From: Marinilactibacillus sp042660675
GTDB taxonomy: Bacteria > Bacillota > Bacilli > Lactobacillales > Carnobacteriaceae_A
Reading direction: 5' to 3'
DNA: 64,000 nucleotides
Assembly (NCBI RefSeq): GCF_042660675.1
Contig: NZ_JBHSUL010000035.1
Coordinates: 47,811 to 111,810 of the forward strand
Part shown: piece by piece, positions 16,236 through 25,950 of the stretch
How the letters are laid out: every line of letters begins with the position of its first letter
Position numbering within the stretch: the first letter of the stretch is position 1
Notes under the pieces: generated by a model
What the model saw: only the letters and a program-made list of their open reading frames with translations
The model's database searches: none
Told to the model about the DNA's origin: nothing
Made by a program: the position numbers and the translations under genes

Positions 16236-18241
16236 TGTCTAACTTCCCTTCTTTCTTTACAGATTGAAGTGATATCAAGAATCAGACTAATACTCCCGTC
16301 TCCCATGATTGTTGCTCCGAGAAATTGTTTCATTTCACCGAGTTCTTTTCCGAGTTTTTTGATGACAATCTCTTTTTGCTGAACTAATTCATCTACAACC
16401 AATCCATGTTTTTCATCACCAATAGATACGATAATGATATGCGCGTTGCGATCATCTGTTTCTTCAAGATTCAAGGCTCTTGTTAACCGGGTAATCGGTA
16501 TCGTCGTATCGTTGTATCGATAGACCTCGTTTTGATGTACTTGAATGGCTTCTTCTTCCTCAAAACGATTCACCTTATCAATAATGGCTTGAGGCATTGC
16601 AAAGGTTTCTCCACCAGAGCGAACGAGAAGAGATTGAATGATTGAAAGTGTCAGCGGAAGAACGATTTTAAATGTAGTTCCTTTCCCTACTTCACTGATC
16701 GTTTCGATCGTTCCATTCAGGCTAGAAATCTTTTCTTTAACAGCATCCATTCCTACTCCACGTCCAGAGATACCCGTTACTTTCGCAGCGGTCGAAAATC
16801 CTGGATGGAAGATCAACTGTTGAAGTTCTTCATCAGAAAGTCCAGTTGTATCAATCCCTTTTCTTTCTGCACTTTCTTTGATCATTTGAGGGTTCAAACC
16901 TTTACCATCGTCTGAAAGGGTAACAACCACTCTATTCCCTTCTGGATAAGCAGCTAGTTTAACCGTTCCAAGTCTTGGTTTTCCTAGTCTTTCTCTTTCA
17001 TCTGGCATTTCAATACCGTGGTCAGCTGAATTTCTTAACAGGTGAATGATTGGCTCGCCAATTTCAGAGATAACGGTTCTGTCTAGTTCAGTATCTTCCC
17101 CTTCAGTAACCAGTTGAATCTCTTTACCCAGTTCATTCGCCAAATCTCTAAGCATTCTTGGGAAACGCTGCAAGACGACATTGAATGGCTGCATACGTAA
17201 CTGTAAAACAAGTTCTTGAAGCTCTGTCGTAATCCGTCCAACTTCTGTTAGCGGTTCAGTTAATTCTTGAAGTTTTTCTTTTTCTGTCAAATCTTCTAAT
17301 CTTGTTCTATGGATAACTAGTTCAGATACTAAATTCATAAACTGATCTAGTCTGGATAGATCTACTCTAATCGTTTGTTTAGAGATAGATTTCTTTGGTG
17401 CAGCAGTTTTTACTTCCGCTTCAGTAGGAACGACAACTTCTTTGCTAACTGGTTGCGCCTCTTCTTCAATGCTAGGTGCTTGCTCAAACGGTTTGATTAA
17501 AACTTCTTCAATTTCACTCGTTTCAAGAATTTGTTCTTTTAGAGTCGATTCCTCTTGTTTACTTAAGAGTAGGAGTTTGAAATGTTCTTCAAACTCTCCT
17601 TCTTCGATTTTATCTGCTGAAGGCTCTGTGTGAATAATATCGCCTTCTTGCTCCAATTTATTGATAACCAGAAAGGCTCTAGCAGCTTTCATAAAGCTGT
17701 CTTTATCCACTTTGACTGCAATAACAAATGCTTTGTAATCTGCTTGTTCTGCTTGTTCAACCACGGTTAGATCAGACGGATCTAATTTTTCTAATGTCAA
17801 ATCCATTTTGTCTGACTGAGGCTCTTCAATAGTTGATTCACTAGATGCTTCCGTTCCATTTGGGACAGCTTCAAGTCTTGCAACAAGTGCTGAGATATCT
17901 AACTCATCACTTTCGCCGGCCCTTAATGCTTCAACAATTTCTGTAAGTGTATCTAGACAATCGAAGATCAACGAAACGGTTCCTGTATCTACTTTAGCTG
18001 TTTTTGATTTAAACAATTCAAATACGTTCTCAACAGAATGGGTTAATTTTGCCATTGTATTATAGCCCATTGTCGCGGCCATACCTTTTAACGTATGGGC
18101 AGCGCGGAAGATTGAGTCAATGATTTCTGTATCTTCTGGGTTCTGTTCTAGTCTTAGAACTTCTTCGTTTAATATTTCTAAATTCGTATCTGTTTCTTCA
18201 AAGAACAGATCGCGGTAGGCGCTGTTATCTTCCATACTCAT
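16232..18241 (-). CDS. cheA: Chemotaxis histidine kinase CheA
   Basis: CheA autophosphorylates in response to receptors and passes phosphate to CheY and CheB. The 669-residue protein has an HPt domain with His49 (RAAHTLKGMAATMG), a CheY-binding P2-like region near 165-270, a dimerisation helix pair near 285-345, an HATPase domain (HLLRNSADHGIEMP as N box, GRGVGMDAV as G box) and a C-terminal CheW-like domain. Order and length are typical. Confidence 0.97.
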   Translation of the reverse strand: MSMEDNSAYRDLFFEETDTNLEILNEEVLRLEQNPEDTEIIDSIFRAAHTLKGMAATMGYNTMAKLTHSVENVFELFKSKTAKVDTGTVSLIFDCLDTLTEIVEALRAGESDELDISALVARLEAVPNGTEASSESTIEEPQSDKMDLTLEKLDPSDLTVVEQAEQADYKAFVIAVKVDKDSFMKAARAFLVINKLEQEGDIIHTEPSADKIEEGEFEEHFKLLLLSKQEESTLKEQILETSEIEEVLIKPFEQAPSIEEEAQPVSKEVVVPTEAEVKTAAPKKSISKQTIRVDLSRLDQFMNLVSELVIHRTRLEDLTEKEKLQELTEPLTEVGRITTELQELVLQLRMQPFNVVLQRFPRMLRDLANELGKEIQLVTEGEDTELDRTVISEIGEPIIHLLRNSADHGIEMPDERERLGKPRLGTVKLAAYPEGNRVVVTLSDDGKGLNPQMIKESAERKGIDTTGLSDEELQQLIFHPGFSTAAKVTGISGRGVGMDAVKEKISSLNGTIETISEVGKGTTFKIVLPLTLSIIQSLLVRSGGETFAMPQAIIDKVNRFEEEEAIQVHQNEVYRYNDTTIPITRLTRALNLEETDDRNAHIIIVSIGDEKHGLVVDELVQQKEIVIKKLGKELGEMKQFLGATIMGDGSISLILDITSICKERREVRQ

Positions 18242-18260
18242 CTCCTCCTTCTTTCGTAGA

Positions 18261-19040
18261 TTATTCTATTTTTTCATATATAAATGAGGCAATTTTTCTT
18301 AACTGATACTTTTCAGGCTGATAAATGGTTTCTGTTGCGCCGGTAAACAACAATCCACCAGTAACAAGAGAGTCTGCCATTTTTAGGTAGATTTCATCTT
18401 TAACATCTGACTTGAAGTAAATCGTAACATTCCTACAGACGATTGCATGGAAACCTTTTTCATATTTATCTTGAACGAGATCATGCTGCTTGAACTGAAC
18501 TTTTTGTTTGATAGCGTTCTGTATACAGTAGTAACCATCTTTAAAGTCAAAATACGTACTTTTATCTACTAATGAAACGTTTTTTAATTCGTTGTCTCTG
18601 TAATACCCTTTTGCAGCACGATCTAATATCGTACGGTCGATGTCTGTAGCAATGATTTTTTGTTTTAATTTGATATTATTTTTTTGTGCGATCATGGCTA
18701 GTGAATACGGTTCTGCTCCGATAGAACAAGCGGCACTCCAGATTTTCAGTTCTTTAAATTTAGGTGATAAGTGCGTATTGATCATTAATTCAAAGTTATC
18801 AAATAAGTCTTTATTTCTAAAAAATTCTGTAACGTTAATCGTTATATAATCCAGAAATTGTTTTTTAAGTATTTCGTCTTTAGAGATGTTTTTTGCATAT
18901 TCTTCAAGAGTCGTTGCACCCGATTGTTTCATAATTGTACCGATTCTTCTTTGAAGTTGCTTCTCTTTATAGGCATTCAAGTTGATATTCAAATTGCTCA
19001 AGACCCACTCATAGAAAAAGTCAAAATTTAATGTCGCCAT
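18261..19040 (-). CDS. cheR: Chemotaxis protein methyltransferase CheR
   Basis: CheR methylates glutamates on chemoreceptors using S-adenosylmethionine. The 259-residue protein has the helical N-terminal domain, then TINVTEFFRN and the SAM-binding motif WSAACSIGAEPYSLAMI near residues 98-116, and CRNVTIYFK near 200. It lies between cheB (9 bp upstream) and cheA (19 bp downstream). Confidence 0.96.
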   Translation of the reverse strand: MATLNFDFFYEWVLSNLNINLNAYKEKQLQRRIGTIMKQSGATTLEEYAKNISKDEILKKQFLDYITINVTEFFRNKDLFDNFELMINTHLSPKFKELKIWSAACSIGAEPYSLAMIAQKNNIKLKQKIIATDIDRTILDRAAKGYYRDNELKNVSLVDKSTYFDFKDGYYCIQNAIKQKVQFKQHDLVQDKYEKGFHAIVCRNVTIYFKSDVKDEIYLKMADSLVTGGLLFTGATETIYQPEKYQLRKIASFIYEKIE

Positions 19041-19049
19041 ATTTTATTT

Positions 19050-20060
19050 TCATCCAATCATATTTTTTAGGATATCGCCGATATCATATAGGCTTGCTAC
19101 CTTATCAGAATAGCCTTTTTCCTCAACGTTTCTAGGCATACCGTAGATAACCGATGTCTCCTGATTCTGTGTAATCATATATCCGCCGTTCTCTTTAATC
19201 GCTTTGCTTCCTTTTGCACCATCGTTACCCATTCCGGTCAAAACAACTCCGACAAGATGATGACCATATTTTAGAGCAGCCGTTTCGAAAAGATAGTCGA
19301 CTGCAGGTCTGACGCCATGAATTTTGTCTACCTCAGTCAATTTTATCTTGTCATTTTCTAGCACCATGTGTTTACCTCCCGGTGCGAGATAAACGGTATC
19401 TTTTTGTATTTTCTGTCCATCTTCTGCCTCTAAAACGGTTAAAGCTGCTATTGAATCCAGTCGATTAGCGAAGGACGTTGTAAAGCCTTTTGGCATATGT
19501 TGGACGATAAAGACTGGAATACCTATTTTTGGTGGTAATACTTTTATAACTTCAATGAGTGCTTTGGGTCCTCCAGTAGAAGCGCCTATAACAACGGCTT
19601 CTACTGGTAGAGTAAAGCTACTGGTTTTTGGTCTTATGTTTTTGTTAGGTAGTTGATTTAGTTGCTTTTTAGGTTTCGCAAATAACTGAATTTTCTTTTC
19701 CAGACGTTCTTGAAAAATTCCCCAGTCTCTATTTAATTCTTGCGGTCTCTGAAGATAATCAACTGCACCCATTTCTAGTGCTTTAAGCGTTGTTTCTTTT
19801 TTACTGTCTGATGAACTGATCATAACTGCTGGAATAGTGTGATCTTGAATGAGTTTTTTGAGCTCACTTGTTTCATTTAAATCAGGCACCTGGGCATCAA
19901 TTGTAATCAGATCAGGAAAAGGTTGTTTCAGTTTTTCAATTGCTTCTTTACCACAACTGATGAGGCTGTGTACTTCTACACCTTCAATCTCCTGAAGGGT
20001 GTGACTCATTATCCTACGCATGAATGCCGAGTCATCAATGACCATTATTTTTATCGACAT
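19050..20060 (-). CDS. cheB: Chemotaxis methylesterase/deamidase CheB
   Basis: CheB removes methyl groups from receptors. The 336-residue protein joins an N-terminal receiver to a C-terminal esterase with an intact triad: Ser161 (GASTGGP), His188 (VQHMPKG) and Asp280 (GMGNDGAKG). The receiver keeps the acidic pair Asp9-Asp10 and Asp55, but the usual MPxMDG following the phosphosite is replaced by VPDLNE, and the conserved Lys before Pro is Arg105 (LQRPQE). The receiver may therefore respond weakly to phosphorylation. Position between cheD and cheR supports the identity. Confidence 0.95.
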   Translation of the reverse strand: MSIKIMVIDDSAFMRRIMSHTLQEIEGVEVHSLISCGKEAIEKLKQPFPDLITIDAQVPDLNETSELKKLIQDHTIPAVMISSSDSKKETTLKALEMGAVDYLQRPQELNRDWGIFQERLEKKIQLFAKPKKQLNQLPNKNIRPKTSSFTLPVEAVVIGASTGGPKALIEVIKVLPPKIGIPVFIVQHMPKGFTTSFANRLDSIAALTVLEAEDGQKIQKDTVYLAPGGKHMVLENDKIKLTEVDKIHGVRPAVDYLFETAALKYGHHLVGVVLTGMGNDGAKGSKAIKENGGYMITQNQETSVIYGMPRNVEEKGYSDKVASLYDIGDILKNMIG

Positions 20061-20104
20061 TTTCCAGCATCCTTTACTTATTCACTCTTGCGGTATTCGC
20101 AGGA

Positions 20105-20587
20105 TTATAATATATGCACTTCACGGTTGACCATCCGAACAGTCACTTCAAATGTTTCTAGATCAACAAACATTGAACGCCCCATTTTGCCTCCTGTATG
20201 GTCTCCTAAAATGGGAATCTTCAGTTCATTCAGGGTCTTTTCAACTGCTAATGTATTTCTTTTTCCAATCTGCATTGTATCGTTTTGATTATTAAATTTA
20301 AACATACTAGCACCACCGGCAATTTTTGCGATTAGTTTCTTTTTGCCAGTTTCTTTTTGTATTTGTTCTACAACTCTTGGTATCGCCAAGTCTGCAAATT
20401 TTTCCCATTTTGTCGTATCTTTGAATCCTTCACTTTCGGGCAGCATGATATGAATCAGTGCGCCTTTTTTCGTAATCGGTTCGTGTAAAGCAATCCCTAT
20501 GCATGAACCGAGTCCAATAGTCACTAAATGATTGGGCGGCTCAGAAATTTTATAATCTGAAATGCCTACCTTCACTTGTTCAGACAT
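20105..20587 (-). CDS. cheD: Chemoreceptor glutamine deamidase CheD
   Basis: CheD deamidates receptor glutamines and activates CheC. The 160-residue protein carries the catalytic Cys29 in GLGSCIGIALHEP and His46 in ALIHIMLP. Together with cheC in the same operon it indicates the Bacillus-type CheC-CheD-CheY adaptation system. Confidence 0.96.
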   Translation of the reverse strand: MSEQVKVGISDYKISEPPNHLVTIGLGSCIGIALHEPITKKGALIHIMLPESEGFKDTTKWEKFADLAIPRVVEQIQKETGKKKLIAKIAGGASMFKFNNQNDTMQIGKRNTLAVEKTLNELKIPILGDHTGGKMGRSMFVDLETFEVTVRMVNREVHIL

Positions 20588-20622
20588 GGTCTTATCCTCC
20601 GTTATTCTACTAAGCGATTACT

Positions 20623-21099
20623 TTAGTTTTGTATATGGTTAATGGCAAGTAACGCCTGCATTTCCTCTGCCTGATCAGCGCTAAATAACGCGTGAGGGTC
20701 CAAGATCGGTACAATCCCATCTTTAGTTTGAACAAAGGCAGAGATATAAGAGGTGGAAACACCATCTTTTTTCTCTCCTATAGCTTCTTTTGTTGAAATT
20801 TGATCTTCATTGAAGTCTTCAACAGCAAGCACTTCATTTACTGTTAAGCCAATTTTTTCTTCTTTCCATTTCACGACCACTGTATCTGTTTGCTCAAAAC
20901 TCTCTAATCTTTGTTTAAAGAATCGTTCAGATAAGTCAATCATGGGTACGATCGTGCCTTCAATATCTTGCATGCCAATAATATAAGATGATACATCCGG
21001 TACAATCGTATAGTTCTCTATATGAACGACTCTATCCGTTTCAGCTATAGAGATTGCATAATTTTGTTCTCCAACTCTAAATAATATGTGTTTATTCAT
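20623..21099 (-). CDS. cheW: Chemotaxis coupling protein CheW (second copy)
   Basis: A 158-residue single CheW domain: YAISIAETDRVVHIENYTIV, then IIGMQDIEGTIVPMIDLSER. It lacks a receiver domain, so it is not CheV. It is adjacent to the chemoreceptor (27 bp) and cheD (35 bp), and shares the operon with a second CheW at 14749-15162. The two differ substantially in sequence, so they are not a recent duplication. Confidence 0.93.
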   Translation of the reverse strand: MNKHILFRVGEQNYAISIAETDRVVHIENYTIVPDVSSYIIGMQDIEGTIVPMIDLSERFFKQRLESFEQTDTVVVKWKEEKIGLTVNEVLAVEDFNEDQISTKEAIGEKKDGVSTSYISAFVQTKDGIVPILDPHALFSADQAEEMQALLAINHIQN

Positions 21100-21126
21100 T
21101 ACAGTTCCTCATTCCTCTTTTTCATG

Positions 21127-23379
21127 TTAAACGAGCTGCGGATTCAGATCTGTTTCATCTTCTTCCAAGTTCACTGGTGCTTGTGATGATTTAATTTCAA
21201 AACGTTTAGCTGATTCCTTCAAATGATCTGCAACACTTTCCAAATTCTTGATATGTGCGGAAAAGTCTTCCATCGTTGCAAGTATTTCTTCAGCATTCGC
21301 TGAAACTTCTTGTGTACCAGCAGAATTTTCTTCTGCAGAAGCAGCAATATTCTCTAATTGTGAGACAACTTCATCTTTACGTTGATTGATTACAGAAGAT
21401 GACTGCATAACGACAATCATACTCGCAACGAGTTGTTCAAGTGAGCTCGCAACATTTTCTGAAGCCGTTAATGCTTCGCCGATTTTCTCAGTTTGAACAG
21501 CACTTTCTTGATTCGTTTCTTCCAAGTGTTCAACCATACTTGTAGATTTGCTTTGAACCATATGAATGATATTCTGAATATCTTTAGAAGACTGTGCACT
21601 CTGTTCAGCGAGATTTCTAATTTCTTCAGCTACTACAGCGAACCCTCTACCGGCTTCACCAGCACGTGCTGCTTCTATAGAAGCATTCAGTGCAAGCAAG
21701 TTTGTTTTCTTAGCAATATTGGTAATCGCGTTGACGATACCTTCAATATTTTGAATATCTCCATCAACTTCTTCAATTTGAACTTTCAGTCCATTAATTG
21801 TAGATAAGGTTGTTTTCCAGTTTGCATCAACATCTTGTGTCGCGAAGGTATTGCTACCATTCAAGACCATTGTTGTGTCTGCATGTTCGCCCATTTTACC
21901 AACAGCATCATTAATATCATTTAAAGCAACGGATAGTTCATTCATCTGGTTTGCTGTTTCTTCAGTGTCTTGTGTCTGCGTACTTGTTGCTTCAGCAACA
22001 CCAGAAATCGTTTGTGCAACTTCGGCAGTCGCTCGACTTGTTTGATCAGATAATTCGGTTAAAGAAGTCGCCATTTCAGAAACATTTAAGCTATTTCCTT
22101 GTATCATCGCAATCGTATCTTCAAATGTTTCCATCGTTTCATTGAATACAATCGCAATTTGATGCAGTTCATTTCCTTTTGGATCAAGGTCTGAATCTGC
22201 TGTATTTACTTGATCAGATTTCTTTTTAGAAAACTTGCTAACTAAAAGTGTTAATGGGTTGTTACTATTTACCAGCTCTTTATATTTAAGACGGTGTGTC
22301 AAGTTTCCGTTACGAACCTGATTGAAAGAGTTCATAAGTGAGTTCGCGATAGACATAATTATACTTGAAGCAAAATAAGAAATAATCGCTGCAAGAATGA
22401 TTGTGAAAATCGTGATGAAGAAGATCACTTTGTTTAATGCGCTAATTTCGTTTTGCATTTCATCAGCGGTTACCATACCGAATACTTTTAACCCTAAGGA
22501 ATCTAAACTTTCATAATAGATGCCGAATTTCTCATTGTTGACTGTTTTGTCTTGGATAAATCCTGTTGGGTTCTCAGCGCTTGCAGCTTTAGCTGAAACA
22601 AAGAATGGGTCACTTCCATAACTTTCACCAATAATAGATTCGTCAGGTGAAGCAATGGCAACTCCTTCATCGGTGAAAATCTGAATAGAACCTGTATCAG
22701 CGATTTCTGCATTTTTAACGTCTGTTTTGATGGTATCAAGATCTAAGTCGACTGCTAAAACACCAATGACATCTCTTCCAGCAACTAAGGGTCTCGAAAC
22801 CGTCATGCGCGTTTTATTATTCAGTTCATATGGCGCTGACCACATCAATCCTGTAGATTCCGATGCAGCTGTTAGCCAAGGTAATGTTTGCGATAGCGCA
22901 CCCCTTCCGTTCAATGAAACCGTCGAGACATAATCCGGCTCTGTACCTGTAGCGATATAGTAAGCATCCGCAATATATCTGTTCCCTGAAGTGATGTACT
23001 GAAGGCGTGAGCTAAGATCTGAACTAGCGCCTTCTATACCGGAGGATACCTGATTTAATATCGAATCCATTGCTAGTCGTTCCACAGTTGACTCTGCTGC
23101 TATTGCTGCACTGTTAATCGTACTAACGATATTGGTTGTGATTTGTCTTTCTTGTTCTTCAATTCTTTGCGTTAAAATATTTGTTGTTTGTATGTATGAA
23201 AACATTAACGTTATTAATACAGGAATCAGCATTACAATCGTTAAACTTATTGTTATAGGCCACCTAACGCTTTTATGATCTTTTTTACTTTGATTTGTTT
23301 TTGAAAATTTTAATTTTGACCAATCGAGTTTACTCATATTCTGCTTCAACTTGTTCCATTGTTCATTTACTTTTTCCAT
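21127..23379 (-). CDS. Methyl-accepting chemotaxis protein
   Basis: A 750-residue transmembrane receptor. A basic cytoplasmic N-terminus is followed by a membrane helix near residues 42-65, a large extracellular dCache-like sensor (about 65-315, with APYELNNKTRMTVSRPLVAG), a second helix near 317-340, a HAMP-like linker, and a long signalling coiled coil with the conserved tip TNLLALNASIEAARAGEAGR. It ends without a CheR-tethering pentapeptide. It is the first gene of the che operon and has the best SigD promoter in the window. The ligand cannot be read from sequence. Confidence 0.94.
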   Translation of the reverse strand: MEKVNEQWNKLKQNMSKLDWSKLKFSKTNQSKKDHKSVRWPITISLTIVMLIPVLITLMFSYIQTTNILTQRIEEQERQITTNIVSTINSAAIAAESTVERLAMDSILNQVSSGIEGASSDLSSRLQYITSGNRYIADAYYIATGTEPDYVSTVSLNGRGALSQTLPWLTAASESTGLMWSAPYELNNKTRMTVSRPLVAGRDVIGVLAVDLDLDTIKTDVKNAEIADTGSIQIFTDEGVAIASPDESIIGESYGSDPFFVSAKAASAENPTGFIQDKTVNNEKFGIYYESLDSLGLKVFGMVTADEMQNEISALNKVIFFITIFTIILAAIISYFASSIIMSIANSLMNSFNQVRNGNLTHRLKYKELVNSNNPLTLLVSKFSKKKSDQVNTADSDLDPKGNELHQIAIVFNETMETFEDTIAMIQGNSLNVSEMATSLTELSDQTSRATAEVAQTISGVAEATSTQTQDTEETANQMNELSVALNDINDAVGKMGEHADTTMVLNGSNTFATQDVDANWKTTLSTINGLKVQIEEVDGDIQNIEGIVNAITNIAKKTNLLALNASIEAARAGEAGRGFAVVAEEIRNLAEQSAQSSKDIQNIIHMVQSKSTSMVEHLEETNQESAVQTEKIGEALTASENVASSLEQLVASMIVVMQSSSVINQRKDEVVSQLENIAASAEENSAGTQEVSANAEEILATMEDFSAHIKNLESVADHLKESAKRFEIKSSQAPVNLEEDETDLNPQLV

Positions 23380-23460
23380 TAATTTGACGAACTCCTTTTA
23401 TGGTACAGAATCATACCTTTATTTGAAAGCATAAAAATATTACTGACTGATTATTACTTA

Positions 23461-23487
23461 TTATCGGTTAGTTTCGCTGAAAGTTTA
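23461..23487 (-). promoter_or_regulatory. SigD (sigma-28) promoter of the mcp-che-fliM-fliY operon
   Basis: On the minus strand TAAA (23484-23487), 15 bp, then ACCGATAA (23461-23468), matching TAAA-N15-GCCGATAA at all but one position. It lies about 80 bp upstream of the receptor start. Confidence 0.9.
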
Positions 23488-23572
23488 GTTTGAATTCGCA
23501 ATATAATCTACTTATATTGCAAAAGTTTGAACAAGATCGTTCATTACACTAATGAATAGATGATAAGGACAG

Positions 23573-23620
23573 AAAAAAGCCCGAAATCATTGCGTCATTC
23601 CACAATGGTTTCGGGTTTAA
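23573..23620 (-). terminator. Terminator of miaA-hflX
   Basis: A 14-bp stem with two wobble pairs (arms 23603-23616 and 23579-23592) around a 10-nt loop, followed on the minus strand by TTTTTTCT. It follows hflX and precedes the mcp promoter. Confidence 0.88.
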
Positions 23621-23660
23621 TTTTATTTAATTTAAATTTGCACAAGAATGAACGCTCTCT

Positions 23661-24893
23661 TTAGCGACTCCATTTAGACTCTTTTTTTGTAAAACCTTCT
23701 ACAAAATAAAGTTGCTTTTCTTCATCATATAATTGTCTTTCTATAATCGTTTCGTTTCTCAGCTGTACCAGTAAGTCCCCACGTGCATTAGAAATTTCAA
23801 CTGAGTAAGGCACCATTTGTTCTTTGATACTCTTTTCAATCTGTTCAAACAAAACTTCCATATCATCTGGATCTTTCGCTGAAATAACGACATTGGGATA
23901 AAGACTCGGTTGGAAATGTTCATCCGCTAAATCTTTTTTATTATAGACCGTTAGACGGGGAATACTGTCCATTCCCAGTTCCTTAAGAAGGTCCAATACA
24001 GTCTGCTCGTGACCTAATATGTTCTCTTCAGCAGCATCCACTACATGAAGTAATAAGTCTACTTCCTTTGATTCTTCTAGTGTAGACTGAAAAGATTCAA
24101 TGAGTTGTGTGGGCAAATCTTGAATAAAGCCAACCGTATCAGTCATAGTTGATTTAAGACCTGAAGGTAGTTCTACTTGTCTCGTTAAAGGATCCAAAGT
24201 AGCAAACAATTGATCCTTCTCAAATGTTCCAGTATTTGTGGTCATATTTAAGATTGTTGATTTACCAGCATTTGTATACCCAATCAAACCAATTTGAAAG
24301 ACATTACTTTGTTTTCTCTGTTCCCTACTACGTTCGCGGTGAGACTCGATTTTTTTTAGTTCTTTTTTAATGTCCGTCACTTGATTCTGGATATGACGTC
24401 TGTCTGTCTCCAATTTCGTTTCTCCTGGTCCACGTGTTCCAATACCGGCACCTAAACGAGACATGTTCACTCCTTGTCCAGCTAATCTAGGTAACAGGTA
24501 TGACAATTGCGCTAGTTGTACTTGCAGTCTACCTTCTTTACTTTGTGCTCTTAAAGCAAAAATATCCAAGATTACTTGTATTCTATCAATGACTTTTGCT
24601 TCCACTTCCTCTTGGATATTTCTAACATTTCTAGGAGACAGTTCCTGGTTGAAAACGATCGTAGAAGCTTCAACTTCTTCACTTAAATGTTTTAACTCAT
24701 TCAATTTCCCTTTACCGATAACGGTCTTAGTGTCTTGACGATCTCTTTTTTGAGTCAATTCTCCGACAACTTTACCACCAGCATTTTCTACGAGTTGTTT
24801 TAATTCATCCAGAGAATATCTAAATTGATTATCTGTTTCTTTTGTCTGAATACCGACTACAACGACTTTTTCATATTCTTCTTCCTGTTTCAT
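23661..24893 (-). CDS. hflX: Ribosome-associated GTPase HflX
   Basis: HflX binds and splits stalled 70S ribosomes. The 410-residue protein has the HflX N-terminal domain (TKTVIGKGKLNELKHL), a glycine-rich linker with GIGTRGPGETKLETDRR, and a G domain with GYTNAGKS (about residue 207), DTVGF and NKKD. It follows miaA by 4 bp, a common pairing in bacteria. Confidence 0.95.
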   Translation of the reverse strand: MKQEEEYEKVVVVGIQTKETDNQFRYSLDELKQLVENAGGKVVGELTQKRDRQDTKTVIGKGKLNELKHLSEEVEASTIVFNQELSPRNVRNIQEEVEAKVIDRIQVILDIFALRAQSKEGRLQVQLAQLSYLLPRLAGQGVNMSRLGAGIGTRGPGETKLETDRRHIQNQVTDIKKELKKIESHRERSREQRKQSNVFQIGLIGYTNAGKSTILNMTTNTGTFEKDQLFATLDPLTRQVELPSGLKSTMTDTVGFIQDLPTQLIESFQSTLEESKEVDLLLHVVDAAEENILGHEQTVLDLLKELGMDSIPRLTVYNKKDLADEHFQPSLYPNVVISAKDPDDMEVLFEQIEKSIKEQMVPYSVEISNARGDLLVQLRNETIIERQLYDEEKQLYFVEGFTKKESKWSR

Positions 24894-24897
24894 CTAC

Positions 24898-25833
24898 TCA
24901 CACCCTTAAAAAAATTTTAAGTTCACTTTTTATCTGGTCCATTTTTTCTGGTTCTTCTACTAGATTCCACCAGCTATCAATTTTCGTACGATTTCTAAAC
25001 CACGTTAACTGACGTTTTGCGTATCTTCTAGAATTCTGTTGGATTGAGTTTATAACTTGTTCAAGGCTACACTTTTTCTGAAAGTAAGGGATCCATTCTT
25101 TATAGCCGATGCCCTTCACACTTTGCGCACCTTCAGGAACCGTTTGAATCAATTGTTCAGCTTCTTTCATCAAACCTTTTTCTACCATTTCTTCCACTCT
25201 TTGATTGATTCTTTCATATAAAAGCGCCCGATCTGTTGTTAATCCGATGATATGCGCATCAAAAAGAGGCTCTTTATCTGTTTTTTCTTTTTGCAATGTG
25301 GAGAACAACACACCTGTGGTCTGATAAACCTCAAGCGCACGTATCACTCTTCTTAAGTTATTCGGATGAATCATTTCTGCAGCTTCTGGATCAATTGATT
25401 TCAACTTCTCCCAAACCGCTAGATTTCCGCCATTTAAAGCAAGTTGTTCCATTGTTTCTCTATAAGCAAGGTTTGGTTCTGCTTCTCCACCGTGGGAGAC
25501 ATCATATAAGAGAGATTCTATATAGAGACCTGTTCCCCCAACTATAATGGGAACCTTATTTTTAGCTAATATGTTCTGAATTTCTTTTGTAGCTTTTTCT
25601 TTGAAATCAGAAACAGTATAGGATTCATCAGGTTCTACTTCGTCAATGAGATGATGTTGCACTCTGTTTCTTTCTTCTTGCGTAGCTTTAGCTGTTCCGA
25701 TATCTAGTGATTTGTATACTTGCATTGAGTCTCCACTGACGATTTCTCCATTAAAGTACTCAGCAATTTCCAAACTTAAACTTGTTTTTCCAACAGCAGT
25801 TGGTCCAACTATGATGATAATTTTTTCTTTCAA
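24898..25833 (-). CDS. miaA: tRNA dimethylallyltransferase MiaA
   Basis: MiaA adds a dimethylallyl group to A37 of tRNAs reading codons that begin with U. The 311-residue protein has the P-loop GPTAVGKTSL at residues 9-18, SGDSMQVYKSLDIGTAK, VGGTGLYIESLLY and the C-terminal RRYAKRQLTWFRN. Everything expected for the enzyme is present. It is first in a two-gene operon with hflX. Confidence 0.97.
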   Translation of the reverse strand: MKEKIIIIVGPTAVGKTSLSLEIAEYFNGEIVSGDSMQVYKSLDIGTAKATQEERNRVQHHLIDEVEPDESYTVSDFKEKATKEIQNILAKNKVPIIVGGTGLYIESLLYDVSHGGEAEPNLAYRETMEQLALNGGNLAVWEKLKSIDPEAAEMIHPNNLRRVIRALEVYQTTGVLFSTLQKEKTDKEPLFDAHIIGLTTDRALLYERINQRVEEMVEKGLMKEAEQLIQTVPEGAQSVKGIGYKEWIPYFQKKCSLEQVINSIQQNSRRYAKRQLTWFRNRTKIDSWWNLVEEPEKMDQIKSELKIFLRV

Positions 25834-25905
25834 AATTTACCTCCAGTACGATAGTCCTTAACTATCAGTATACCACAGGAACAATTGCGAATTAACTGAA
25901 TCGAT

Positions 25906-25945
25906 CAAATCAAAAGAGCAGCAACCTCAGATGAAGTTGCTGCTC
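25906..25945 (-). terminator. Terminator after the GRAM-like protein gene
   Basis: A perfect 10-bp stem GAGCAGCAAC/GTTGCTGCTC (arms 25936-25945 and 25916-25925) followed on the minus strand by TTTTGATTTGAT. It begins within a few bases of the stop of the 115-residue protein gene. Confidence 0.88.
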
Positions 25946-25950
25946 CTGAA

